Assembly: GCA_018292915.2 (NCBI GenBank)
Contig: JACVVK020000448.1
Coordinates: forward strand, 492,501-556,500
Length of the DNA: 64,000 nucleotides
Origin: Batillaria attramentaria
Taxonomy: Eukaryota > Mollusca > Gastropoda > Batillariidae
Direction of reading: 5' to 3'
The translations under genes and the position numbers were made by a program. Positions 14,970-29,500 of the stretch are shown one piece after another. The notes below the pieces were generated by a model. That model searched no databases. It saw nothing but the letters and a program-made list of their open reading frames with translations, and was not told the DNA's origin. The number at the start of each line of letters is the position of its first letter. Position 1 is the stretch's first letter.

Positions 14970-17900
14970 TCAGAGTGGCTTAGGGAACTGTTCTGCGTAC
15001 GCCAGCTGTTCACCAGTAGATGATCCTTCACAGCCATCTTTCCTATAAAAAAATATTAAAAAAAAAAAAAAGTTCAATAAACTCAACCAACCGTGCCAAA
15101 ATTACTACCAAACCCAATCAGCTGCCTGCCAAATCATATGTCAACAAAATATGATGCAGTCTTACACACTCATCATTTTCTGGTTTCTGTTTTCATGCAA
15201 TTTCTGAAGTTCAATCTACCCCCAAATCAATGTTACCCTTTCAAAAAGAAAGCAAACATACATTTTACCACTGACAGCAGAAATAGACTTCTACAGCATC
15301 ACGGTCTTCAATTTAAAATTAATTTATACACCCTTTTCACCTTAATTTCAAGAAATCACCTGAATATCAGAATTTCCCGTTTTGGGATAAAGATGTATCT
15401 GAGAGGGAGAGGAATAGAGAAGATTAGGTCAAAGTTGTGACAATGCTTACGAGCATGTAGCCTCATCAGTCTCCAGTGACACGTTCTGGAGATGAATTGT
15501 GTCATGCACAAGCTCCACGTTGCGTACACTGCCGAAGAAGTCCGTCAGCAGCACCTTGTCCGGGTCTCTCTGGAACAGGTCTTTACGCACGCTCACAGTC
15601 GAGATGCACTGGTGACGCGGGCACACCTTCAGCTGAACAGATACACAAATAAACGTCTCTAAATCAGAGGATATGTTTCACAAGTCTAATTTTCTTATCA
15701 AAACGCACAGGAGGCCCATGGAACCTAAACAAGCCTGCATGACACTGTATTTATATCTGTGTCATCTGCCTTGTGTTTGCACCATACTCAGTTATTCATA
15801 CTCAGCTCAGTGTGTGAGCCAGAAGAAAATTTTCTGCCATCGACAGACAATAAAGTTATATTGAATTGAATTGAACTGAATTACTGCCATAATTTTTTTT
15901 TTTTTTTTAAAGTTTATCTTTTAGTTTATCCCTGGCAGTGTGAGCCCTGAATATTCCCGACTGCCTCTACAGCTTTTTCAGCATACGACAAATTAATTAA
16001 CAAGGGTTAACATTCTATTTCTAGTTCACACACACACATACATAACTCACCAAAACAAAAACAACAAAACAAAACGAGTGCACAGCCTAGGTATCACAAG
16101 ATCTGTCACTAAGGCTAATACCACACTCACAAACTGTCCCATGGTTTTCTTGCTGCCTGGCTGAACCCCTTCTAGGAAGTCCAGTGCGTGGTAGGTGTAC
16201 CGGTCAATAACGTACACTCCGAGCGCAGGATCAACGTGATGCTGTGAACGAAAACATGGGACACTATAGTGCACATCTGCAAACTTCACAGACACAATAG
16301 ACACAAAGGCAATGTCACTGGAATGTGATGTACTGATGTTTAAAATACACCCGTCTGAGTCACCCTGCTGGACTTCAGTTCAATTTAGTTTCATTCAGTT
16401 CAAGGTGGCAGCCCTGAATGACAGTGTGTGGTTATTTTACTCGCACAGATTTCTGACTGTGAGAAGTGAACGCTTCCTGACCCTAGATCCATTATGAGCA
16501 GATCTTTATGGTATCTGAATTACATGAAGGTAACACTTGAACATTTGAAGCTCACTCCGAGGTGCCTGAACATGTTTGAATGATGGACGTGAACAACAAA
16601 AGCATGACTTACAGAAAGAGAATCCTCTCCAACTCTGCTGCTGGCAACAGCAAGGATATTCGGAGAGTAGAACTTCTGGAACATGGACTCCGCCTGACAG
16701 GTGTCAATCATGAAAAACAGCTCATGGTATCTGCAGTTGGAAATTTATGAGAGGCTTACAGTTAGCAAGTGAATAATACTAAAATGCATGACATATTTAC
16801 CTGGCTATGCATGGATATTCTTTATGCAACAATGTGAAAGAACTACCATGAAAACACTGCTGAATGTGCTGGATTGTAAATTATGCTGATGCAGTTAATC
16901 ACACTGAATCAACAAAAGCGATGAGCAAGAAAGACAGCCCCACAGATCCCTAAAAGCGGGGGGAAAAAAAAGTAAGAAAAAAAAGAAGGACGAAATATTA
17001 TGAATTTTGTGAATGCTGACCGGCGTTTCTGCCACATCTGTTCAAAGGCATCTGCAAGTTCCACGTTAGAAACCTCCTCTGCGTCTTGGAACTTCAGAAA
17101 TCCATCACCCCCGTGACCTTGTGACAGAAATAAAGCGTACTAATCATTTAAATGGCACAGTTTCCACCGGCATAGCTCAATTCAATTTCTTCTGTGCAGG
17201 AGAACTAAGGCACATTATGTACTCAGCACAGAAACCAACATTCCTGCAAACTTACTAATAATTTCTCGCACACTTCCTTGACCCGGGCATTGTTCATGAA
17301 CTTCAAATTCAAAATTGTAATTTGTTCCACAATCCACACCCCTAAAAAGAGAACATATTTCCAGAGCTGCGTGAAAGTGGACGATGAACCAGTGTGAAAA
17401 CAGTGTGACACTGGCGCAGTCTCAAAGCTGAGGCTGGGGATACTACAGTCGATCAGGCATAGGCTTTTCGCAGCACAAAGATGCCATCTTGACCATGAAC
17501 CGAAGAGAACTGAGCAACAGTGCAGATGATACCTGTCATGTACACCAGGACATTGCTTCTTTCGTCAGACAGCAGTCGTTTGGACCTGGGGGTACTGGGA
17601 GGGAGACGGCCAGTAAGCACACGGATGAAGTTCTCCACTGTAACCTGCAAGGCAGCGAGAAGAGAAGAAGCATGCACTTAGTGTTTCACTGCCAAGTTGA
17701 CGTGTGCATGGCTAGTGACACTAACAAATAGTGGCTGACTGAATTTGTCGCACCTGCAAAACAGTGGACTACTGAAGGCAACAAATATACACACAATGAA
17801 TAACAACCAAACCTGCTGCTTCTTCCAGCAGTGTCTAAGCAGTTGCTATTGTACAACTTGAGCGTACAACTATGAGACATACATGTGTATGCACACATGT

Positions 17901-19844
17901 ACAGATCTATCTATGTTACAGCTGTCTTTCAGGCTCCAGACACAAAACTGTTCCATTAAAAGCTCCACAAAGATAACAAGCAACAACTAGTTACTTTCTA
18001 CTGAAGGGGAACTACACCCCCGTTCACTCAGGTAACTGTAATAAGGCAAAGGCTTTCCGTTTGTTAAGGTATGACATGCAATGGCCAAGCAAAGCAAGAA
18101 ACATGCTTACCTCATAGCCACGGTAATCAACCTCAACGTCATCACCATAAACGTTGATATTCTGGTTGGCATTGTTGAACACAGTTGCTGTAAAAAGAAG
18201 AGGGTTAATTTTACTGACAACATAAACATTAAATTCTAAAAATCAATTAAAGTGTTCCAAAATGTGCATGTTAGTACATCTGGAACATCCCATTACTTTG
18301 TGTGATTTAAACATCCAAGTGTTCTTTTAGTTTTTTTTTTTAAATTTGAAATAAAATCTGAAACCTCTTTTTTGTTTGTTTTTTTGTTAGTAACCAAAAC
18401 AGCACCATTCAATAACTTCCAAGTTTTCTACTTTTTTTACTTCTAGCAATAGCATGGTGTTTTCTAAGAGCGCTATCAAACTTTATTAAAAAAAGAAATT
18501 AACAGAACAATTACCCGGCCTTGGGTTGCGTGGGTTGCAGGCCATGTCATCTGCTACCATAAGGATAATGTGGCTGAAAATGAAACACTTATTATCAGTT
18601 ACCACACATAATGAATAAAAGTGAACAGTCACTCTGCAAAAGTGCAAAGGCCTTTGCCTTTGATTCTGCCTATGCTGCTTCAGTTGTGGGTCTGCTCATC
18701 ACATTAATTCTACTGCTATGGCGAAAGCAGCGATCAAATGTCAAATACGCTCGCCTGCTCGCTTTCGCTACCAAATTTACCGTCGGGCAAGTGAAAGCTC
18801 CGGTAGCGGTAGCCCGAATGGCAAGCAGGAATTCTGACGAATCAGAACCTAGCAGCCACTCCGGCTTCCAGAATTTTTTTCGGGCTACCAGTTTTGTTCA
18901 GGGTGGTAGCCTGAATGGCTACCATGGTCCTGACACATTTGACGATCGCTGCTAAAATGTTACAAATTCAGTTCAACAGAAAGACAAAGTGCAACCATCA
19001 AATCCTGTCTACCTCTACACAGCAGCAGTACTCCGCAAAAACCGTAATGGCAAAGTGGGAGGAAATTAAGGTACGTAGATAGTCATGTACTTAAATGCCA
19101 ATTGAATAGTGAAAAAATTACGACAACAAATGTGTACAAGCACCTGTCAGGAATTCCCAAGCGCTTGACGCTGCGGTAAACGGACAGGACATTGGCCACA
19201 TGTCGGTAGTTGAACCAGAATCTTGACGTGTCCACCAGCACTGCCCAGTTGTTGGTGTGGCCGCTTTTGAAGAATTCTTGCACTTGTTCCTTGTACAGCA
19301 GCAAATTAAAAGTAGGATGAGACTTGAGACAAAATTCATGCCACTACTGGCAGTTTGACAATCAATCATCATACAAAACTGTGATTTGTTATCCACAATG
19401 GGCCTGAAATTTCTAGTTAGTAACTTTGGCTGAATGAGGTTTAGGGCTTTAGAACAATAGAAGTCAGCGACTGCGGGTGTGGGGAGGGGTTAGGCTGGAG
19501 CTGGGTTTGGTACATGTACCTGACCCCATCTCCTCACCACCGATTCATTTACGTGTGTGTGTGTGTGTGTGTGTGTTTCCACGTTGTTCCAACACTTGGC
19601 GTTGCTTTTGGTGTGTCCGGCCCAGTACTGTAACCGATTTCCTCATGAAGTTATAGTCAGTGAGTGCTGCCTAAGATGAGCACACTGCAGTTAAACTCTC
19701 ATCAGTTATCAAGCAGGCTGTAACTAGACAAACACGAATACAAAGTTTTGCAATCGAAGATACCTCGTGGTCACCATTCGCAAAGGTTGAAAAAAGAGCT
19801 AGAACGCAGATAGCAACTACGCTTCCTTTCGGAACAGCGGCCAT
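14970..19844 (-). CDS. PIGK: GPI-anchor transamidase catalytic subunit PIG-K/GPI8
   Basis: Ten coding exons on the minus strand: 19844-19764, 19289-19144, 18573-18515, 18187-18111, 17644-17533, 17117-17021, 16730-16613, 16241-16131, 15632-15451 and 15042-14970. All junctions are GT-AG and in phase, giving 351 residues and TGA. PIG-K is the caspase-like C13 cysteine protease of the ER GPI transamidase, cutting the C-terminal signal of proproteins and joining them to GPI. Residues 1-27 form a signal peptide. Diagnostic blocks are FFKSGHTNNWAVLV, SRFWFNYRHVAN, ADDMACNPRNP, YGDDVEVDYRGYEVTVENF, PPSTPRSKRLLSDERSN, the catalytic-His block GHGGDGFLKFQD, and the catalytic-Cys block IDTCQAESMFQKFYSPN. 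Exon 9 has the LFQRDPDKVLLTDFFGSVR block. The human protein is about 395 residues and ends in a membrane helix; this model stops after EQFPKPL without one. Confidence 0.95.
15760..15885 (+). mobile_element. Possible retroelement 3' end
   Basis: Segment ending in GACAATAAAGTTATATTGAA followed by TTGAA-type simple sequence, in PIGK intron 8-9, plus orientation. The AATAAAG plus short-repeat ending is typical of LINE/SINE tails. No coding part is present. Confidence 0.4.
17256..17341 (-). other. Exon-like segment inside PIGK intron 5
   Basis: 86 bases on the minus strand between TTTTTAG and GTAAG. Joined after PIGK exon 5 (phase 1) it reads open through 28 codons with KFMNNARVKEVCEKLL, but joining on to exon 6 would shift the frame. 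PIGK homologues have nothing here. It may be an unused or poison exon, or chance; I do not recognise the peptide. Confidence 0.3.
18726..18955. mobile_element. Short inverted-repeat element (MITE-like) in PIGK intron 2
   Basis: About 230 bases whose ends are inverted copies: AGCAGCGATC + AAATGTC at the left and, read in reverse, AGCAGCGATCGTCAAATGT at the right (18,936-18,955). An internal pair CGGGCTACC/GGTAGCCTGAATGGCTACC adds hairpin character. No clear target duplication. Confidence 0.6.
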
Positions 19845-21358
<1,514 letters not shown>

Positions 21359-24300
21359 ATGTCCTCGAATGATGCCAAGATGTACCTTTCAAAGCGGAAT
21401 GTGCCTGGATTGTTTGAGGTAAGGTTGAGTTTTGTTTTTCACCATGGGTGGATACTGCGAAGGCGTGTGCCCGTGTGCCGCAAACCTTGCACAGCACTGA
21501 AACTCCTTCATGCCGATTTCTGAATTTACGCTAGGCTATTACTGTGATTCTCGTTGATACCTGTTGTTGCTGAGTTGCCTGTGTATAAATTATGTTGATG
21601 CTGAGTAAGTGTGAATTCATTTTGCTTACATTTAAATTTTAATGTTTCAAAAATGGAGAAGAACATTTAAACTGAAGCAAAATTAAATGAACCAGACTGA
21701 TTTGAGAACACCTGCCCCCTGTCACTGCAAAAGGAAACCTGAGGGGTGTTTTTGTACAACTGTGTGCACATCATGACTTTCCCACTATGCAGAATTTTTG
21801 CTTTGTGTCTTTTCACCATGCATTCCTTGCATTGCCTTGGTGAAATGGACACTTTGTGTGTTTGAGGAATTTAGTGTCAGTCACAATAGACTACCTTTCA
21901 CTTTGCCTAAACCCACTCATTTTTGCTATTTAATTAATTCAGGCTTTATAGTCATTGTTTGGTTGTTAATTGTTGTGAATGCTGTTGTTATAACATTCTT
22001 CTTTTTTCTTGTGTGTGTGTGTGGGGGGGGGGGGGGGGCTTTATTTTCAAACTGAAAATAAAATGAAAGGAAAAAAATTCCTCTGATTTCTAGTGTCTCA
22101 TGGAATAATCTTCATCCCAATGCCTCACGAAAAAATCTGTACTTCCAGTGCCTCATGACGGGCCTCATGTTCCATCGGCCCACCGATCACATCCAGTACC
22201 TCATCGATTGCTTGGAAAAGGTCAAGGCCAAGGGGCAGGATGAGCTGCGATGGAATATGTTCATTGAGATGCAGAGGGCAAAGACACCCCTGCCACCCAT
22301 CACCCCCACCAATGGGCGCAGACCAGTCTCCCGAGAACGCAGCATGACCCCCAAAGGTGAGGACTGCGCGGCAAAGAGTGAAACTGCTTTGAATTTACAG
22401 AGTAAATGGCAGACGTCAGAAAAAATATAATATTATTGCCCATCATTATGGCTGAAAGCTCACTGTTGTATAGTTTTGGCAATATGTGGCACATAGTCAT
22501 GGTACTCAACGTAACTTAAAATATGCACATGTATAAATTCAAAAATGGTGCAGAAAATCTTAGATCTTTGCTCAGAGCAGACGACAGAATAGTTGACGAG
22601 TAGCTGGAGTTGCGTCCTTTCCCGAAAACTATCGCTGCGGCTGTGCGTGTGGCTTGTCCTGCTTCCAAACTTGCAAAACATGTCTCTGCCCACTTGACTT
22701 ACTATGCCAGAAGAAAGAGCCATTCAGCGGCCGATTCCAGTGAATGGGACATTATCACTAAGAATGAGTCTGCAGCACAGAGTAGTGATGCTTCAACAAC
22801 CGGCCAGTAGAAGAGACTGGCGAGTCAAAGTGTGATGGATTGGAAGACGTTAACCCACCGTCAGACAGCAGCAATTCGTTGGAGGGGTCAGAAAAGAAAA
22901 CAAAAAAGCTTATTACTATGGGACTCACAGAAACCGCAAGACCTCCTGAAATTCTGGGAAAGCTATTGGAAACACTCAGTTCGTCACAGCAACTATGTGA
23001 GCTGCTTAAGCAGCTTTAACAGTTAAAAAAAAAATGGTAATGTTGCCATAGTCGGTATGGTCTTTATAGCAATGGGATTTTCCAATTCACCTACCGCATA
23101 ATTATATTGCAGCCGGATGCGATACGTGTATACTAGTTTTGGCTACAATGTATGTCAAGTACCTAGTTGCTGGTGATGTGATATGTATCTTGTCACCAAA
23201 ACTGTGCAATAGTTATCATTTCAGCTCTGATTCTTATGTGATCTTGCTTGTAATTCATTTTTGATAATAACCCGAAAAACAGTACATTACAGTAGGTTGC
23301 GACAGCCTTTTAATGGAAAAACTTGTCTGCCACATTATTTTACATGTAGATGGAAGATATATATTGTTTAATTTTTTTGACACTTTAATATAATTAGATA
23401 AATATTCTGCTTTCTTTGTTGATGTTATGATGTTATCTATTTGATATATGTTATTATGTAGCTGGGCCTGGCTATTTCTGGATTGAAAACCACACAATTG
23501 AAGGTAGCTGACCACCGTGCACCGTGTGTGAAATTCTCGAAAGATTTGCAGTTCTTGTTTGACATGAGTGGATTTGTTTTCCTGCACACTTTCCTGGCTG
23601 ATTATTGAAAAGAGCAACCTTTGTTCTATCCACGATAAATGCTTAAAGGTTTAAGTTTAGATCAAAACTTACTTTTAAAGTGGTGGTTCTGTAACATAGG
23701 AATACATGATTGATTAGTTGTAACTGCAGGTCAAGGCAAATCAAGGGGAGCCGGGGTGGTCAAACGGTAGAGCGTTGGACTTCTAATGCTCGGGTCGTGA
23801 GTTCGATCCCGGCTGGGGCCAAATATTTGTGCTGGCTTTTTCATCGTTGCCCCGTCTTTGATATCACCCTGTGTGGTGGAAAAGGACGTTAAACCACCAA
23901 ACACCCACCCAAGGCAAATCAAAGTCTGCAAATTACTGTTAATTTCTGGGGCTAATTCAGTTTCTGTTGAAACTTGAATTCTAAACTTTAGGACATGAGG
24001 CACTTGAACCGCCACTGCAATTATTAAGTGTTAGTTCTGTTGCTTATCTCACAGAATTCAAATGGGATTTTAGACATATTGGTCCTAGTACTTTGTACAC
24101 TACGTCACTGGTTTAAATTTTCATGAAACAGTTTAAGTTAATGAATAAGGGACATCTATGTAAAAGGTTGGTTATTTGTTAATTGTAGGCTGGGGAGTTT
24201 AGCTCATCAAGTCAATGGCATTGACAACGCAAAGCTCAGAAATTAAACAGTACCATGTACAGCTGTTCTGTTTACACCCATTGCCCAAGATAAATACTGC

Positions 24301-25624
24301 CCTCAATCTGTCAAATAGTTTTGGAGTGAGGTGTCACTTGTAATCACCCTTGATCTGAAGAGTAATCAGTTTGGATCCTGTTGTTTGCACAGTCATTGTT
24401 TACTCTCTCCATAAATAAACGGCAACGACAGTATAAGGCTGATTTTATTGCACGAACCACGTTCTCAGAGATCGGCTGAAGCACTCCAGTATGAATGAAC
24501 ACTAATCTACTCATATGTATCATGCACATGACATGTTTTGACTCAAGTTCGCACCTAAGCTTGTAACATTTGATCTTTTGATAAAATCCCACCCATACAG
24601 ATTTCAAGTAAAAAAAGCCAAGCATGTACAGAAAATAGAATATATTTCTGGAACATACCAAGCAGTGCAAATTCAGGTGTAAGTAAAACAGTTGATCTAG
24701 TTACAAGTTTAGATACATACATGTGAATTAATAAATAGTTTGATACATAAGGTGTTAAAATCATGACACTGCATAACTGACAGTTCACAAAACGTTTGTG
24801 TGTTTTGCGCTGGAGTGTCAGTGCTTCCCCTTCTGCTGTTTGTGAAACTTACTGGACTTTCTTTTTTGTTTGATGCATGCACCCAGGCACTGAGGAGAAA
24901 AAGCCTGGTAAGATACGATTGCTATTATAAAGCGTTGAACTTTTCCTGTAGCTACAGTAGCTTAGTACCCTTTCCTGTGCTATCCTGCTTTGCGAAACAC
25001 AGCCAATGCATCAGTTACAAAGGCTGGTGGAATGGAGAACAGGGGCGCCGGAAGATGTTGGGGGGAGGGGGGGGCAGAATCTCAGAAGGGGGAAACGCCA
25101 GAGCCAGTGAAAGGAAGGACGTTGCCCGGAGAAAGTGAAAAGCGGGGGGGAGGGGGGGGGGGTGGTTGATGTTTCATTCAAGGGCTAAACTGAGTTCTCT
25201 GTTGGGTGGGATGGGGGAGGGGGGTAGGGGAAGGGAGGGGGGCAAGACCTTGGCTTTGCCCCCCTGGAGAAGGAAATACATGAAGATGTGCATGCATGAA
25301 CCAATGGGAAATGGGACGACAGAGAAAACAGATACTCTTGCTCCCCCCTGCTTGGGTACAGGGGGGGCAGCTGCCCCCCCGGTTCCGGCGCCCCTGGAGA
25401 AGGAAATACATGAAGATGTGCATGCATGAACCAATGGGAAATGGGAAGACAGAGAAAACAGTCTTGCAATCCACTTTCACAACTTGCTTCCTCTATGAAG
25501 GAGGGAAGGGGTGAGGGGCGAATTGGAAAACAAAAGAAAGAAGAAGATGGATAAAACAAAGAAACAAAATAAAAAAAAGAAGAAAAATCCTGTCATTGAA
25601 ATTGGGATGTGTATATAATTATAT

Positions 25625-25663
<39 letters not shown>

Positions 25664-26538
25664 CTGCATGGTTTGCTTTTGCTTTCTTTGTATTGCCTCT
25701 AATACTTTTGTTTTTTACTTTTCTTTTTTTTTTTTTTTACTTTTTTACTTGTACTTCTTATCAGACACATTTATTCAACAAAACTGGTGATGGATTCTGG
25801 AAATACTTACTTTCCTTCAGCTGTGCTAATTTTAAGTTTTGTAGTTTGTAATACCATCAAGATTGTACTTGTACTCAGATGATGATGATGATGATGGGGA
25901 CTTGGTATACCGTATAGGCTCCACCCTAACTGAATACTCATGGATAATTATTAATATATTATCAATACTATGTGACAGTTGACTTTAAACAATGAATTTG
26001 TAATACACACAACCAACAAAGTTACACTTTTAAGTATTTTTGCTTTTTTTATATTATTTTTATAATAAGTTTGCTTTATGCTGAAGTCAGTTACCAATGC
26101 TTTTGGTTCTTGCAGAGGAGAGAGCTGTCACACCCCCCCGCACAGCAACCCCTCTTCCGCCCATCGGGGACAAGGGCATGCCAGATGTTCCTGTCATCTT
26201 CCTTATGGGTAAGTCACACAAAGTTTTAGGGGGGGTGGGGGGGGGATCTAGAAATCTTGCTTGAAATGGAACCGAAATTTCAAAGATTGCCTTATTTCTT
26301 GAGTAATCAAGTTCTTGCCACAAATAATATAGTATGTACATCTATGCATCTTCAAAAGTGTTCAGAATTTTTACCTGTGGGGATGGGGAGCCAGGATAGC
26401 CAAATGGTAGAGCCTAGGACTTTCAGTGCTTGGGTCGTGAGTTCGAATCCCGGCTGGGGCCAAATATTTGTGCTGGTCTTTTTTCTTTGCCCCGTCTTTG
26501 ATATCACCCTAATGCGGTGGAAAAGGACGTTAAACTCC

Positions 26539-26599
<61 letters not shown>

Positions 26600-29500
26600 C
26601 TGTGGGGACATTCAGTGTCAGCTATTAGCAAATACATGTTACAGCATAATTTGTACCACATATATTATGCGGGAATCTATATCCCCCTGCCAGTCAATTG
26701 TCAATATTTTCAGTTATTTCAACATAGCACTGTGAACATTTCTGATTATCAAGAGGTGCATATACTATTATAGGCAGAGTGTTCTCCTGTACCAAACAAC
26801 CATAACAGGGATGTCGTTTGGGGTAGGATCTCGGCTAAAAGCCGAATTTTATTTGAAACAGCCAATAATCTGTCTGTCATGTCGGCTGGCCAAGCCAAAG
26901 TTTTCACGAGTGAATCGGCTCGGTTATGTCCATTTCTGCGAGAGTCCTGTGTTGGCTGGACTAATTTCCAAGAAAACGCAACTTTCGGTTTCCAGTGATT
27001 TCCACGAGAATGCAACTTTATTTCCAAGAAAACGCAACTTTTGGTTTCAAGTGATTTCCACGAGAACTCAACTTTAGGTTACTTTCAGTTTCCGTGTTGT
27101 TTTGTACTGCATGCTGCGCTTGAAAATGCCTCCGTAAAAGAGATAAAAATTGTTGGTCGGACAGAGTGTATTGTCGTTTGGCAGAAAAGATGTACAGCCC
27201 AACAAATCCACTGGCACCACTGCATAGGGAATTATAGTCGAAAAACTTGTGAAACTGCTTCGGCAGAGAGAGCCGAAACTTTCTGTAAAAAGCCGAAACT
27301 TTCATGTCTGTTTCGGCTAAATCGCCGAAGAAAAAAAATCCTGGCAACATCACGGCATAATGAATTGAAATGTTACTTGTGCCCGACTTTTGCAACTCTA
27401 ACAGCTCAAACTGAAATACTGCGTACAGTATTAGAAAGATCTGTTTTGTGTACAGGTGGTCCAGGCAGTGGCAAGTCGACCCAAGCTGAAATGCTTCTGC
27501 AGAAATACCCCGGATGGGTCTCCATCTCCATCGGTGACTTGCTCCGGTCGGAGATCGCGAACAAAGGAGAGGCGGACCAGAAGTGGGGCATGGTGAAAGA
27601 CCTCATGTCTAAGGGAGAGCTTGTACCAGAGGTCAGTATAATATGTGAAAGATGACGGTCACACAGACAGATGACAGGTGATAGAGATTATACAGACTCA
27701 CCTTGTTGCACATGTTAGTCACAAACCTTCCAAAAATGGTATTGTCTTTATGCTTCAGTGCCCTCCATATGTATGCCTTCCTTACTAAGATTCTCTCATT
27801 GCTTTTAACACATTTTGTACTGTGCACGAGAGTCCAATATTTTTTACTCTTTTTCGGTTTTGGCCGTGTATGCAAAAAACAGGCAAGATTTACGGTTCCA
27901 CAACAGCTCTTGTTGCAGCAAACACAAGTATAATCAAAGTGCAACACTCCCACGAATCCAAATTATAATATATTTTTTTTAATGAGGCCACTGGTTCACA
28001 ACCCCAATCAGGGAGCCGGGGTGGCCGAAAGGTAGAGCGTTGGACTTCTAATGCTCGGGCCGTGAGTTCGTATCCCGGCTGGAGCCAAATACTTGTGCTG
28101 GCTTTTGCATCGTTGCCCCGCCTTTGATATCTTCCGTGTGTGGTGGAAAAGGACGTTAAACCCTCAAACACCCACCTACCCTCACAACCCGAAACTTACT
28201 TGGTTGGATTTGAGTTAAGTGTGTGTGGACAACAGTCTACAATGTTGAAATGAATTGGATACAATGGGTCATGATGTGTAAATGAAACATAACCATGAGT
28301 GTCGTTTCCTTCATTGTAGGAAGTTGTACAGAGCCTGCTGATCGTCAGCATGAAGAAGTCACCGAAGGCGCAGGGGTTCATCATTCAGGGTTTCCCTCGT
28401 GACATGGAGCAGGCAAAGGAGTATGACAAACTGGTGAGACAGTTAATTTAATCTTAGCAATACATACGCCACTTGGAACTGTACATGTTGTAGATTGTTG
28501 GCGCCCACTCATAGTCATACAAACCTTTCAAAATTATAAGAGAAAAACGGGAAAATGGATTAACTGTTTTATTATGACTTTGGAGTTTGGTAGAATTGAC
28601 ATGTAGCCAGATTTTGATTGACAAGTTGGTGCAGCCAGTCACAGTGCACCAATACTCTGACTGACAAATCACACGTGCAGGATTGTCTTTGGGAATATTA
28701 ACTCTTTCAGCCCTAAAGGAATCTCAATAGCGATAACGCTGTCTTCCTGGGAGTTTTTCAAATGTGCTAGATCTAAAGCTGGGCTCTTGCATACAAAACC
28801 CTATAGTTTCTCAATAGGTATTGGATCCATCCTATACGAGAATCTTCCACTGTGCAGAGCGTATGAGAGACGGTCACATGCACGCATATTATTGTTAGGG
28901 TCTACGAGACCGTAGGTGATACGGTGGCAGAGCTGAAAATGTTAAAGGGTTCCCAGCCAGATCGTCCTATCTGTATTCTTTCTATCTGTATCGATGCCAT
29001 GTACTGGCAAAACACAGTAAATACATGACGTCATGTTGTGTAAAAAGACCATCACATCCATGTCTTTCATCTTGAAGTCACCCCTTTTCCCAACAAATAA
29101 CATCAAGGACTTACTGTCTTGTGCCTTTGGACTGCAGAAAGAAATCAGATGGGTTGCTATGGAGAATGAGAGGGCGTGGCTACTGGGCCTGTGGACTGCA
29201 TTATGTTAATTAATTGGAGTAAGCGGTGGTTTAATAGGTAGCACGTCGGATTTGGCCGCTGCGCTACTGAATGGCCGTCACCAAAGTCATGGCAATGAAG
29301 CGTGGGTTTGAGCCCAGGTCGAGCTTGTGATATGTGGTACCAGCTTTTCCAGGCTGCTGGGCTGCTCATCGGGGGTTTCTCTGTGGGTTGTCTGGCTTTC
29401 CTCCCCCAGCAAAAATTGCAAAATTGTAAAAAAAAATATAGGATAGGTATTGGGTGGCGCTGCACCGCGGTGACGCGCTTCCCCCGGGGGAAGCAGCCCG

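Noticed and set aside
18611..18955. 114-codon plus-strand frame in PIGK intron 2
   Set aside because: Most of it overlaps an inverted-repeat MITE and it is antisense to PIGK, without splice signals or homology.
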